From the NCBI RefSeq assembly GCF_030271165.1, contig NZ_JASSZH010000001.1, positions 1 through 64,000 on the forward strand: a stretch of DNA of 64,000 bases, given 5' to 3'. The DNA is from Psychromicrobium xiongbiense (GTDB taxonomy: Bacteria; Actinomycetota; Actinomycetes; Actinomycetales; Micrococcaceae). Below are positions 20,086-28,419 of this stretch, one piece after another (position 1 is the stretch's first letter; every line of letters begins with the position of its first letter). The notes under the pieces were generated by a model. That model was not told the DNA's origin. It did not search any database and saw nothing but the letters and a program-made list of their open reading frames with translations. Made by a program: the position numbers and the translations under genes.

Positions 20086-20113
20086 ATGAAACCGGTTGTA
20101 CAACCGGTTTCAT
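20086..20113. promoter_or_regulatory. 28-bp perfect palindrome, LacI-family operator
   Basis: Positions 20086-20113 are self-complementary without mismatch. The core half-site is GAAACCGGTTGT with a central TGTACA. LacI-family operators are GC-centred palindromes, often with AAACCGGTTT-like cores. It lies between the LacI gene (start 20040, minus) and the first permease gene (start 20152, plus), where it can control both. Confidence 0.8.
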
Positions 20114-20151
20114 TCGTCAGGAAATCGTACCTCGAAACGGAGTGCCGTCGG

Positions 20152-20973
20152 GTGCTGTCAAAGAAATCTTCGCTCCTGCTGCTGGGGCCGGGACTGATCT
20201 TCATTCTGGTGGGCTTCTGCCTGCCTGCGATGATGCTCCTCCTTGCGCCGCCCGGGATCTCCACCGCTCAGGTTTTTGCACGGCTGCTGCGCATGCTCCA
20301 GGATCCCTATGATCTGACCATTATCGGCAGAACCATGGGACTGGGGCTCCTCGTGACGGCGTTCTGCCTGGCGCTCGGTTTTCCCATTGCGCTCCTGCTG
20401 GCCCGGTCCACCTCACGGTGGTCCGGTGTGCTGCTGGCGCTGGCGATCTTCCCGCTGCTGCTGAGCAATGTGGTGCGCACCTACGGCTGGCTGGTCCTGC
20501 TCGGCAAGAACGGCGTCATCGGTCAGCTGATCTCCGCGGTGGGACTGCCCGCACCGCAGTTGCTGTACACCGAATCGGCCATTGTGCTGGGCCTGGTGCA
20601 GCTGTTTCTGCCGTTGGCCATCATCTCCTGCTACTCGGCCGTCGCCCAGGTCGATGCCGGACTGGACGATGCCGCCCGCGGCCTCGGCGCCTCCCGCAGC
20701 CGGGTCCTCTGGACCGTGACCCTTCCGCTGTCCATCCCGGGCGTCATCGTCGCCGCGACCCTGGTCTTTGCCGGCGCCACGACGGCCTACACCACGCCCT
20801 ACCTGTTGGGCGGCAGTAACCAGAAGATGTTGGCCACTCAATTGTTCAACTACTCCTCGGTGAGTATCGACTGGGCCGCTGCCTCTGCGGTCGCGATCCT
20901 GATGACCGTGCTGGTCTTCGGCATTTCGGCGATCTCGGCGGCGCTCGGGGCACGGAAAGGCAAGCTCACATGA
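20152..20973 (+). CDS. ABC transporter permease, PotB-type
   Basis: A 273-residue inner-membrane permease with about six transmembrane segments and the EAA-like loop DAARGLGASRSRVLWTVTLPLSIPG. It belongs to the spermidine/putrescine-type family. The start was set at GTG 20152 because GGAG lies nine bases upstream; earlier in-frame starts fall inside the 28-bp operator. With the genes that follow it forms a complete importer. The operon content (nucleoside hydrolase, adenosine deaminase) suggests a nucleoside or purine substrate instead of polyamine. It overlaps the next gene by four bases. Confidence 0.88.
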   Translation: MLSKKSSLLLLGPGLIFILVGFCLPAMMLLLAPPGISTAQVFARLLRMLQDPYDLTIIGRTMGLGLLVTAFCLALGFPIALLLARSTSRWSGVLLALAIFPLLLSNVVRTYGWLVLLGKNGVIGQLISAVGLPAPQLLYTESAIVLGLVQLFLPLAIISCYSAVAQVDAGLDDAARGLGASRSRVLWTVTLPLSIPGVIVAATLVFAGATTAYTTPYLLGGSNQKMLATQLFNYSSVSIDWAAASAVAILMTVLVFGISAISAALGARKGKLT

Positions 20974-21794
20974 GCCCGCGCACCGCTGCTCCTGTTCGCA
21001 CGGATCGTCACCCCGTGCTCGGCGGCCTCGCTGTGCTGGGCTACATCGTGATGCTTGTGCCGATCCTCTTCGTGGTGGCCGCAGCCTTCTCCGGGGGAGA
21101 CAATCTGCGTTTTCCGCCGGACAGCCTCTCGCTGAAATGGTTTGGTGCCGCCGTGGCCTACAAGCCGTTCATGACCTCCCTGGTTTCCAGCGCGGAACTG
21201 GCGATCGTCTCCACACTGCTCGCCCTGCTGATCGGGGTGCCCGCAGCGCTGGCGCTGCAACGAAGCACCCTCGGCGGGAAGGGCTTCATCCAGGGCCTGT
21301 TCCTGAGCCCACTGATCGTGCCCGAGCTCGTGGTGGGCCTGGCCCTGTACCAGCAGCTCATCGCCGGACTGGGAACCTCCACATTCGTGGCCCTGCTGGT
21401 TGGTCATACGGCACTGCTGATCCCGTACGCGGTGCGGGTCACCGGGGCATCGTTGGCCCTGGCGGATCCGCTGGTTGAAGAGGCTGCGCGTGGACTGGGC
21501 GCAGGCCCTTTCACCACCTTCCGCACCGTCACGCTGCCGCTGTTGCGGCCGGGTCTGGTCTCGGCAGCACTGCTGAGTTTTGTGACCTCCTTCAACAATG
21601 TGCCGCTCTCCCTGCTCCTGCAGGGACGCACCTTCAGCACCCTGCCGGTCTCGATGCTCGACTACGTCCAGAAATCCTATGACCCGATGATTGCGGCCAT
21701 GTCCACCCTGATCCTGGTGGCCACCATCCTTTTCGCCTTTATCGCAGAGCGCACCGTCGGCTTCGCCACTATCTTCGGAGGCATCAACAAATGA
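20970..21794 (+). CDS. ABC transporter permease, PotC-type
   Basis: A 274-residue second permease subunit. It has about six transmembrane helices and the coupling loop EEAARGLGAGPFTTFRTVTLPLLRPGL. The N-terminus is short and cytoplasmic. It pairs with the preceding permease as a heterodimer. ATGA overlaps occur at both ends, showing tight coupling with the neighbouring permease and ATPase genes. Confidence 0.9.
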   Translation: MSPRTAAPVRTDRHPVLGGLAVLGYIVMLVPILFVVAAAFSGGDNLRFPPDSLSLKWFGAAVAYKPFMTSLVSSAELAIVSTLLALLIGVPAALALQRSTLGGKGFIQGLFLSPLIVPELVVGLALYQQLIAGLGTSTFVALLVGHTALLIPYAVRVTGASLALADPLVEEAARGLGAGPFTTFRTVTLPLLRPGLVSAALLSFVTSFNNVPLSLLLQGRTFSTLPVSMLDYVQKSYDPMIAAMSTLILVATILFAFIAERTVGFATIFGGINK

Positions 21795-22807
21795 CCATTG
21801 CGGCGCAACTGCGCGACGTCAGCCAGAGATTCGGTGACTTCACCGCAGTCGATCAGCTGGACCTGGACGTCGCAGCACAGAAGTTGACCACCCTGCTCGG
21901 CCCCAGCGGCTGCGGTAAGACCACGACGCTGCGGATGATTGCCGGGTACAGCCAGCCCACCTCCGGCACGATCCTGATCAACGGCAAGGACGCGACGCGC
22001 CTGGCGCCGGAGAAGCGCAACCTCGGCATGGTCTTCCAGAGCTACGCGCTGTTCCCGCATATGAGCGTGGGCGACAACGTGGGTTATGGGCTGAAACTGC
22101 GCAAAGTCGGCGTCGCTGAGCGGCGTCAGCGGGTGGCCGAGGCACTGGAGATGGTAGGGCTCGGGCACCTGAGCGACCGCAAGCCGAAAGCGCTCTCCGG
22201 CGGGCAGCAGCAACGCGTCGCCCTGGCCCGGGCCATCGCGATCCGCCCCGACATCCTGCTGCTCGACGAGCCGCTGTCCAATCTCGATGCCCGGCTCCGC
22301 CTGCAGATGCGCGCGGAGATCCGCCGCATCCAGCAGGAGACCGGGCTAACGGTGATCCTGGTGACCCATGACCAGGAGGAGGCGCTCGAGATGAGCGACG
22401 AAATGGTGCTGATGCGCGGCGGCAAGATCATGCAGCAGGGTTCCCCGCAGGATGTGTTCGAGCGCCCGGCCAACCGCTTCGTGGCGGAATTCATGGGCTA
22501 CGAGAACTTCTTCGCCACCGCTGACCACCCGCAGGCCACCGTCCGCCCGGAGAACCTGCGGCTGCTGAGCCGGGATGACGCCGTCGGCACGGGAGGCCAC
22601 CGGCTGCCCGCCGTCATCACCCAGATCGCCTACCGGGGCGTGGACCTCATGGTCCGCTCCACCGCCACCGACGCTTCCGGTAGCACCGTTGACCTTCTGG
22701 CTACGGTACGCGCCGACTCCGCAGCCACCTCCAGCACCCCGCTGGAACCCGGCTCCGAGGTCATCGCCGCCATCCGGCCCAGCGATCTCATCCACCTGGC
22801 CGACTAG
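21791..22807 (+). CDS. ABC transporter ATP-binding protein, PotA-type
   Basis: A 338-residue ATPase. Walker A is LGPSGCGKTTTLRMIAG (about residue 37), Q-loop MVFQSYALFPHM, signature LSGGQQQRVALARA, Walker B ILLLDEPLSNLDARLR, and H-loop VTHDQEEALEMSD. The C-terminal TOBE domain (residues about 245-335) is typical of spermidine/iron/sugar-type importers. It energises the two preceding permeases. The substrate-binding protein gene follows after 39 bp. Confidence 0.92.
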   Translation: MTIAAQLRDVSQRFGDFTAVDQLDLDVAAQKLTTLLGPSGCGKTTTLRMIAGYSQPTSGTILINGKDATRLAPEKRNLGMVFQSYALFPHMSVGDNVGYGLKLRKVGVAERRQRVAEALEMVGLGHLSDRKPKALSGGQQQRVALARAIAIRPDILLLDEPLSNLDARLRLQMRAEIRRIQQETGLTVILVTHDQEEALEMSDEMVLMRGGKIMQQGSPQDVFERPANRFVAEFMGYENFFATADHPQATVRPENLRLLSRDDAVGTGGHRLPAVITQIAYRGVDLMVRSTATDASGSTVDLLATVRADSAATSSTPLEPGSEVIAAIRPSDLIHLAD

Positions 22808-22846
22808 ATTCCGGCCGACCAGATTCCCAACCCGAAAGCGAACGTC

Positions 22847-23923
22847 ATGAACCTCAACCAGCGATCCGCCCGATGGGCCGTGGGCGCAGCCATCCTGCTC
22901 ACCTCCAGCTTTGCCCTGACCGCCTGCGGTGGCGGAGACACCCAGGCCGGCGGCGACGACAAGACCCTGGTGCTGAGCACCTTCTCCTTCGGCGTCGATG
23001 ACTACAAAAAGGCCATCCTTGACCCGTTCACGGCGGCCACCGGCATCAAGGTGGAGGTGGAAACCGGCGCCAATGCGGACCGGCTGTCCAAACTGGAGAT
23101 GAACAAGAACTCCGGTGTGGACGTCATGCTGATCTCCGACTACTACGCGGCAGCCGGGCAGGCCAAGGATCTGTTCGCCAAGGTTGACCCGGCCAAGGTG
23201 CCGAACATGGCCAAAGTCGCGCCGTTCGCCGTCGACACCAAACTCAACGGACCGGCCTACACCTTCCAGCTCAACGGCATGATGTACCGGACCGATGTCA
23301 TGGACGCCGCCAAGGCCGCGCAGTGGGACACCCTCTCCGACCCGGCCAATGCCAAGAAGATTGCGCTGCCCGATATCGCCGCGACGTCGGGGCAGCTGAC
23401 CCTCTCCGGCTTTTCCACAGCCTACGGTTCCGGCCCCTTCGACGTCGACAAGGGACTGGCGAAGATGGGTGCCCTGGCGCCATCGACCCTGAAGTTCTAC
23501 ACCGCCTCGACCGAGGTGACCAGCCTGCTCCAGCAGAAGGAGATCGTCGCGGCGCCCGCGCTGGACGGCTTTGCGGTCAACCTGGTCAAGTCCGGTGCCC
23601 CCGTGGCCTGGACGCCTACGGCGACCGGTAAGTACATGTCCACCAACCGGGCGATGATCGTCAAGGGCACCGCCCACCAGAGCGCGGCGGAGAAGTTCAT
23701 CGACTACATTCTCTCCGCCCAGGCCCAGACGGCCTCCGCCGCCACCCTCGGTGACAAGCCGGTGAACCCGGAGGCCACCCTTCCGGACAGCCTGCTGAAG
23801 GTCTCCGGAGCGGCAGCCAAGGATCCGATTGCGGCAGGCTTCAAGACCCTCGACATGGATCCCATTGTGCAGAACCGCTCCGCCTGGGTGGAGCGCTATG
23901 CCCGGGAAGTCACCGCGAAGTGA
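22847..23923 (+). CDS. ABC transporter substrate-binding lipoprotein, PotD-type
   Basis: A 358-residue extracytoplasmic solute-binding protein. The lipoprotein signal ends in a lipobox LTAC (Cys about residue 27) after a hydrophobic stretch (AILLTSSFALTAC). The mature protein follows the PotD/family-1-type pattern (FSFGVDDYKKAILDPFTAATGIKVEVETG). It is anchored in the outer leaflet and delivers substrate to the permeases. The stop overlaps the nucleoside hydrolase GTG. Polyamine is possible, but the catabolic genes point to a nucleoside or purine ligand. Confidence 0.88.
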   Translation: MNLNQRSARWAVGAAILLTSSFALTACGGGDTQAGGDDKTLVLSTFSFGVDDYKKAILDPFTAATGIKVEVETGANADRLSKLEMNKNSGVDVMLISDYYAAAGQAKDLFAKVDPAKVPNMAKVAPFAVDTKLNGPAYTFQLNGMMYRTDVMDAAKAAQWDTLSDPANAKKIALPDIAATSGQLTLSGFSTAYGSGPFDVDKGLAKMGALAPSTLKFYTASTEVTSLLQQKEIVAAPALDGFAVNLVKSGAPVAWTPTATGKYMSTNRAMIVKGTAHQSAAEKFIDYILSAQAQTASAATLGDKPVNPEATLPDSLLKVSGAAAKDPIAAGFKTLDMDPIVQNRSAWVERYAREVTAK

Positions 23924-24894
23924 CTCTGCCCGTCATCATCAGCACCGACCCCGGGATTGACGATGCCGTGGCCCTGGCCCTGGCGTTCAGCTCCCCGGAG
24001 CTGGAGGTGCTGGCTGTTGCGGCCACGGCGGGCAACGTCTCGCTGGAACAGGCCACCGTGAACACGGCGGCGCTGCTGGATCTGCTGGGAGTGGCAGCGG
24101 ACTTTCCGGTGCACACCGGTGCCGCATCCCCGTTGACTGGCGGGGAACGGATCGCGGATGAGCCAGTTCACGGGGCGGGCGGTCTGGGCGGGGTCTCTCT
24201 GCCCGCCTCGGACCGGCCCATCCTGCCGGATGCCGTGGCTCAGATGGCCCGGCTCATTCTCGACCGCCCGGGGGAGGTCGTTCTCCTCGCGATCGGCCCG
24301 CTGACCGACGTGGCACTGCTCTTTGAGCGCTTCCCGGAGACCATTCAGGCGCTGGGCAGCCTGGTGATCATGGGCGGCGCGGTCTTCAGTCAGGGCAATG
24401 TGACGTTGAGCGCTGAGTTCAACTTCTTCGCCGATCCCGAGGCCGCGGCCCTGGTGCTGGAGCGTGGCCAGCGGATCGCGCTGGTCCCGCTGGACGTGAC
24501 GCGCCAGGCGCTGGTGACCCGGGCGATGGCGGTGGAACTGGCTACGCTTCCGTCTCCCGCAGGGGAGATCGGCACCATGCTGCTGGACATGTGCAACACC
24601 ATGGTGGCCCGCGGACGGCCGGATGTCGCGGTGATGCATGACGCGCTCGCCGTTGCCGCTGTGCTCGAAGACTCTCTGATCACCTGGCAGGAGGCCTCCG
24701 CCACGGTGGAGCTGAACGGAACGCTGACCCGTGGGGCCGTGGTGGCGGATATTCGTGGCGTCTCCGGACGCATGCCCAACATCCGCTATGGTCGCGCCGT
24801 CGAGGTGGCCGCTTTCCTGGACCTGCTCACCACCCACCTCACCACTCTGGGCTTTCCTGCCGGAGGAACAACCGAAAGGGAATCATCACGATGA
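23920..24894 (+). CDS. Nucleoside hydrolase (IunH/RihB family)
   Basis: A 324-residue inosine-uridine-preferring nucleoside hydrolase-like enzyme. The N-terminal metal-binding motif is STDPGIDDAVALALA, and VMHDALAVAAVL supplies the C-terminal Asp/His. It cleaves the N-glycosidic bond of ribonucleosides to base and ribose. GTG start, overlapping the binding-protein stop (GTGA); stop overlaps the adenosine deaminase ATG. Together with the deaminase it could convert imported adenosine to inosine and then hypoxanthine and ribose. Confidence 0.9.
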   Translation: MTLPVIISTDPGIDDAVALALAFSSPELEVLAVAATAGNVSLEQATVNTAALLDLLGVAADFPVHTGAASPLTGGERIADEPVHGAGGLGGVSLPASDRPILPDAVAQMARLILDRPGEVVLLAIGPLTDVALLFERFPETIQALGSLVIMGGAVFSQGNVTLSAEFNFFADPEAAALVLERGQRIALVPLDVTRQALVTRAMAVELATLPSPAGEIGTMLLDMCNTMVARGRPDVAVMHDALAVAAVLEDSLITWQEASATVELNGTLTRGAVVADIRGVSGRMPNIRYGRAVEVAAFLDLLTTHLTTLGFPAGGTTERESSR

Positions 24895-26033
24895 CGGACT
24901 CTGTTTCTGAGAGAGCGTCCTACGAAGCCTTTCTGGATCGCATGCCCAAGACTGATCTGCATGTCCACCTGACGGGCACCGTCCGGGCAGAGACCTTTGC
25001 CGAACTGGTGGCGCGGGAGGGCCTGGAGCTGCCCGCCGAACCGCGGGAGATTTTCGCCAATATCAACTCGCGCCCCCCGGACCCAGCGCTGTACCTCAAC
25101 ACCCGGATTCCGGTTCCGCAGGGGCCCGGCGTGGATGAGCCAGCGGTGTCCTACTCGCTGTTCCAGGCCTCCGAATGGGTGCTCGAGTGCCTGCGCTCCG
25201 CGGAGGACGTCACCCGGATCACCTATGAGGCCTTCGAAGATGCCCATGCCAGCGCCACCCGCCATCTGGAGCTGTTCTTTGATGAACTGCCGCCCAGCCT
25301 GACTGCGCTGGGCTACAACGGCTATGTGGAGGCCATGGCCGAGGGCATCCGCCGGGCCGAGCGGGACTTCGGCATGACCGGTCTGCTCATTGCCGGCATC
25401 GACCGGAGCAATTCCGGCGAACATGCCACCACCCTGGTGCAGAACCTGATCGACAACCCGCACCCGGACGTCGTCGGGATCGGTCTGGACAATCTGGAGA
25501 CCTCCGGCCCGCCGGAGCGCTTTGCGGCCGCCTACCAGCTGGCCGGGCGTCACGGGCTCCGGCGGACGGCACACTCCTCGGAGCACGCACCGCTGGCGAC
25601 GAACACCATCACCTGCCTGGACGTTCTGGGCTGCGACCGGATCGATCACGGGTATTTTGTGCTGGAGGATGATGCCGTGGTGGCCCGACTGCGCGAGCAG
25701 CAGGTCACCTTCACCGGGATCTTCACGACCTCGCGGCGCTCCTGGCGGCCGTGGCGGCGTGCCTCGATCAGGGCCATGATCGAGGCCGGGCTGAAGGTGG
25801 TCCTCGCCTCTGACGATCCCGGAATGTTCCCGACCACACTGGCCACCGAATACCGGATTGCCGCCTTCGACCTCGGCCTGCCGCGGGAGACCATGCGGCA
25901 GATCGCGCTCAACGGCGTGGACGCCTGCTGGTTGCCGGAGGAAGGCAAAGAGAGCCTGCGCCGTCGCTTCCTGGCCGAGCTGGAGGCCCTGGAATCGGAT
26001 CTGTTCGATGCCAGGGCCGAGGTGGCGTCCTAA
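24891..26033 (+). CDS. Adenosine deaminase family protein
   Basis: A 380-residue metal-dependent deaminase. The zinc ligands start in KTDLHVHLTGTVR (HxH), with TAHSSEHAP, CDRIDHGYFVLED and the catalytic-site text LASDDPGMFPTTLATEY. These are the hallmarks of adenosine/adenine deaminases. Between residues about 280 and 290 the run SRRSWRPWRRAS is unusually basic. It is the last gene of the LacI-controlled operon and converges with ridA, overlapping its stop by four bases. Adenosine versus another aminated purine cannot be settled by eye. Confidence 0.85.
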   Translation: MTDSVSERASYEAFLDRMPKTDLHVHLTGTVRAETFAELVAREGLELPAEPREIFANINSRPPDPALYLNTRIPVPQGPGVDEPAVSYSLFQASEWVLECLRSAEDVTRITYEAFEDAHASATRHLELFFDELPPSLTALGYNGYVEAMAEGIRRAERDFGMTGLLIAGIDRSNSGEHATTLVQNLIDNPHPDVVGIGLDNLETSGPPERFAAAYQLAGRHGLRRTAHSSEHAPLATNTITCLDVLGCDRIDHGYFVLEDDAVVARLREQQVTFTGIFTTSRRSWRPWRRASIRAMIEAGLKVVLASDDPGMFPTTLATEYRIAAFDLGLPRETMRQIALNGVDACWLPEEGKESLRRRFLAELEALESDLFDARAEVAS

Positions 26034-26458
26034 GCCGTAACAGCCAGCGCGTCGATTTCCACCAGCATGACCTCGTGCGGAAGATCCACGAAGACGGTGG
26101 TGCGGCTGGGCAGCGCACCGGAAGGAACATTCTCCGTGATGAACTCTCCATACACCTCGTTCATCGCAGCGAAGTCATCCCGGGTGGTCAGGTAGACCCG
26201 GAACATGATCACGTCCTCCACCGAGGAGGCGCCTGCCTCGAGGATCGCTTTGACGTTCTCCAGGGTGCGGCGGGTCTGTTCGCGGACATCGCCCGCGCCG
26301 ATGTACTGGTTGGTGCTCGGGTCCATCGGCCCCTGGCCTGAGACCTGGAACAAGCCGCCCTTCTGGATGCCCTGGGAAAAGACATGGGCCGGTGCGGGGG
26401 CGTTCTCGGTCAGGACGACGGTCTTCTGTGTGGTGCCTTCTGCCTTCTGAGAGCTCAT
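26030..26458 (-). CDS. RidA-family enamine/imine deaminase
   Basis: A 142-residue RidA/YjgF protein. The C-terminal pattern LPSRTTVFVDLPHEVMLVEIDALA contains the arginine and glutamate that line the RidA active site. It hydrolyses reactive enamine/imine intermediates released by PLP-dependent dehydratases. That fits its cluster, where a DSD1-like PLP enzyme is divergently encoded. Its ATG overlaps the stop of the IclR regulator, so kinase, regulator and RidA form one minus-strand operon. Confidence 0.9.
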   Translation of the reverse strand: MSSQKAEGTTQKTVVLTENAPAPAHVFSQGIQKGGLFQVSGQGPMDPSTNQYIGAGDVREQTRRTLENVKAILEAGASSVEDVIMFRVYLTTRDDFAAMNEVYGEFITENVPSGALPSRTTVFVDLPHEVMLVEIDALAVTA

Positions 26459-27216
26459 GGGTGGGAACCTTTCTGTGGTTGGTATCCAAGGTCGAAGGAA
26501 ATCGCCTCGGTGGTGGACTGGAGCTCCGGCACAAGTGCCAGAAGCCCCGGAGTATCAAGAAGCATGGTCGGGACCGAAATGGATGCTGCGGCGACCACCG
26601 ATCCAGTGGCCCCGCGGATCGGGGCTGCGATGCAATGCACCAGGGGCTCATGTTCGCTGTCATCGTGGGCCCAGCCCTGGCGGGCCACCACTTCGAGCTC
26701 GGCCAGCAGGGCAGCGGGGGAGTCCAGGGTGTTCTCCGTCGCCCTGACGTAGTCCAGGCCCTCGGCGATGGCGGCGCGCCGGGCCTGCGGCAGATCGGCC
26801 AGGATCACCTTGGCCACCGCGGCGGAATGCTGCGAAGCGGTCAGCCCGATCCGCGAGTACATCCGCACCGGGTGGTGGGATTCGAATTTGTCGATGTACA
26901 CCACCTCAGAGCCCTCCCGGGCAGCCAGATGGATGGTGTGCCCGGTCGACTCGTTGAGCGCAGCGAGGTGCGGCCTGGCCACAGCCCGAAGGTCACGTTG
27001 TTCCAGAGCCTGACCGGACAGCCTGAAGAACGCCGAACCGAGCTGGTAGCGCTGATGAGCATCCCGGACCACGAACCGTCGGTCCTCCAAATCGTGCAGC
27101 AGCCGCATCACCGTCGTCTTATGGACCTCCACCTGGGAGGCCAGCTCATCGAGCGTGGCGGGGCGCTCGGCCAGCTGGGCCAGGAGGTCCAGCGCTCGCA
27201 GCAGGCTCTGGCTCAC
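26455..27216 (-). CDS. IclR-family transcriptional regulator
   Basis: A 253-residue regulator. Residues about 1-60 form the winged HTH (SQSLLRALDLLAQLAERPATLDELASQVEVHKTTVMRLLHDLEDRRFV). The rest is the IclR effector domain (HTIHLAAREGSEVVYIDKFES...VHCIAAPIRGATGSVVAAASIS). The start was placed at GTG 27216, which overlaps the kinase stop (GTGA); the longer in-frame extension is Arg-rich and lies inside the kinase gene. It probably senses KDG/KDPG or an amino-sugar acid and acts on the divergent promoter region at 28251-28419. Confidence 0.88.
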   Translation of the reverse strand: MSQSLLRALDLLAQLAERPATLDELASQVEVHKTTVMRLLHDLEDRRFVVRDAHQRYQLGSAFFRLSGQALEQRDLRAVARPHLAALNESTGHTIHLAAREGSEVVYIDKFESHHPVRMYSRIGLTASQHSAAVAKVILADLPQARRAAIAEGLDYVRATENTLDSPAALLAELEVVARQGWAHDDSEHEPLVHCIAAPIRGATGSVVAAASISVPTMLLDTPGLLALVPELQSTTEAISFDLGYQPQKGSHP

Positions 27217-28250
27217 CGGAGATAGCCGCCGTCGAGCACGGGGGAGTCGATTCGCTCCTCGGTGACCGTCGTCGCGTTCCACTCCTCCTCGGTACAACCG
27301 AGCAGCACGGCCAGCGCGCTCTCCTCGGGAAGCTGGCCTCGGTCGGCATGAACCGTGAGAGTGCAGGCCGCCGCCAGATGCCCTCGTCGCAGGCAGGAGC
27401 GTTCGTCCAGACCCAACAACACACCACTGAGATAACCGGCCGCGAAGGAATCACCGGCTCCGATGGGCTCAGCGATCTCCACGGTCAGTGCCGCCACCTC
27501 TTCGCGGGGTGCCGTATCTTCGGGCTGGGTCTTGTCCGCTCGGCGCAGCGAGATGGCGGTGTGGGCGTCGTTCTTGATCACCAGGGTGCCCGGGGTGGGG
27601 AGCAGCGCGCGGAGTTCGGCTTCGTCGCGGGTGCCGAAGGCAAGCAACGCTTCATCGGCGCCCAAAAGGACGATATCGGCGAGATTGGCCAGCGTGCGCA
27701 GCACTGTGGGATCGCCATCGCGCCACAGGGCCGGGCGCCAGTTGAGATCGAAGCTGATCAGCTGGTCCCGGCGCGGTCTGGCCAGTAGTCGGTGGCACAG
27801 CTCCAGGCAGCTGGGCGAGAGCGCCGCCGTGATACCGCTGAAATGAATCAGTCCCGCCTCGTCCAGACGCTGTGCCACTGCGCGGTCCTCCAGGAACTCC
27901 CCGCTCATGGCCGAGGCGGCCGAGCCTGCCCGGTAATACAGCAGCTCACTGTCGCCAGGATTCTTCGAGGAGGCCTTCACGTACACCCCGGTCTGGCGTT
28001 CTGGATCGAGCTGTACCGCGGCCACCTCCACACCCTGGCTGCCCAGCGAATCGAGGATGCGTCGGCCAAAACTGTCATTGCCCACGCGGCTGATCCAGCT
28101 GCTCGGGATGCCCAGCGCAGCCAGGCCGAGTGCCACATTGGATTCAGCGCCGCCGATGCCGTAGCGCAGTTCATGGGTGTATCGCAGGGACTCGCCGGGT
28201 GGGGGACTCAGGACGGCCATGGTCTCACCCAGGCAGACGGCCTTCTGCAT
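27213..28250 (-). CDS. PfkB-family sugar kinase, probable 2-keto-3-deoxygluconate kinase
   Basis: A 345-residue ribokinase-family enzyme. It has the N-terminal glycine motif GIGGAESNVALGLAALG and the C-terminal anion-hole/catalytic motif EPIGAGDSFAAGYLSG. The sequence text (VCLGETMAVLSPPPGESLRYTHELRYGIGGAESN) is like KdgK. A KDPG aldolase gene in the same divergent cluster supports 2-keto-3-deoxygluconate as substrate. It is the first gene of the minus-strand operon kinase-IclR-ridA. Confidence 0.82.
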   Translation of the reverse strand: MQKAVCLGETMAVLSPPPGESLRYTHELRYGIGGAESNVALGLAALGIPSSWISRVGNDSFGRRILDSLGSQGVEVAAVQLDPERQTGVYVKASSKNPGDSELLYYRAGSAASAMSGEFLEDRAVAQRLDEAGLIHFSGITAALSPSCLELCHRLLARPRRDQLISFDLNWRPALWRDGDPTVLRTLANLADIVLLGADEALLAFGTRDEAELRALLPTPGTLVIKNDAHTAISLRRADKTQPEDTAPREEVAALTVEIAEPIGAGDSFAAGYLSGVLLGLDERSCLRRGHLAAACTLTVHADRGQLPEESALAVLLGCTEEEWNATTVTEERIDSPVLDGGYLR

Positions 28251-28366
28251 ACTGGCTCCTTTGGCGTTGCGCCCCGAGGTGATCCGGGCGCTGCAGTGGT
28301 GGGAGGCGCCTTGACGCCGATTTCTCGCTCATGTTAGACATAAGTCACACAATTCTGCAATCTGCA

Positions 28367-28386
28367 TTGCGTATTATGCAACGCAA
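28367..28386. promoter_or_regulatory. Inverted repeat in the divergent KDG/glucosaminate promoter region
   Basis: TTGCGT (28367-28372) and ACGCAA (28381-28386) form a perfect six-base inverted repeat with an eight-base AT-rich centre. It lies 34 bp upstream of the DSD1-like gene (start 28420) and about 117 bp from the kinase start. It is a candidate IclR operator. Confidence 0.45.
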
Positions 28387-28419
28387 CGATCTGCAGCGGA
28401 GATTCCAAGGAGTGCACGG

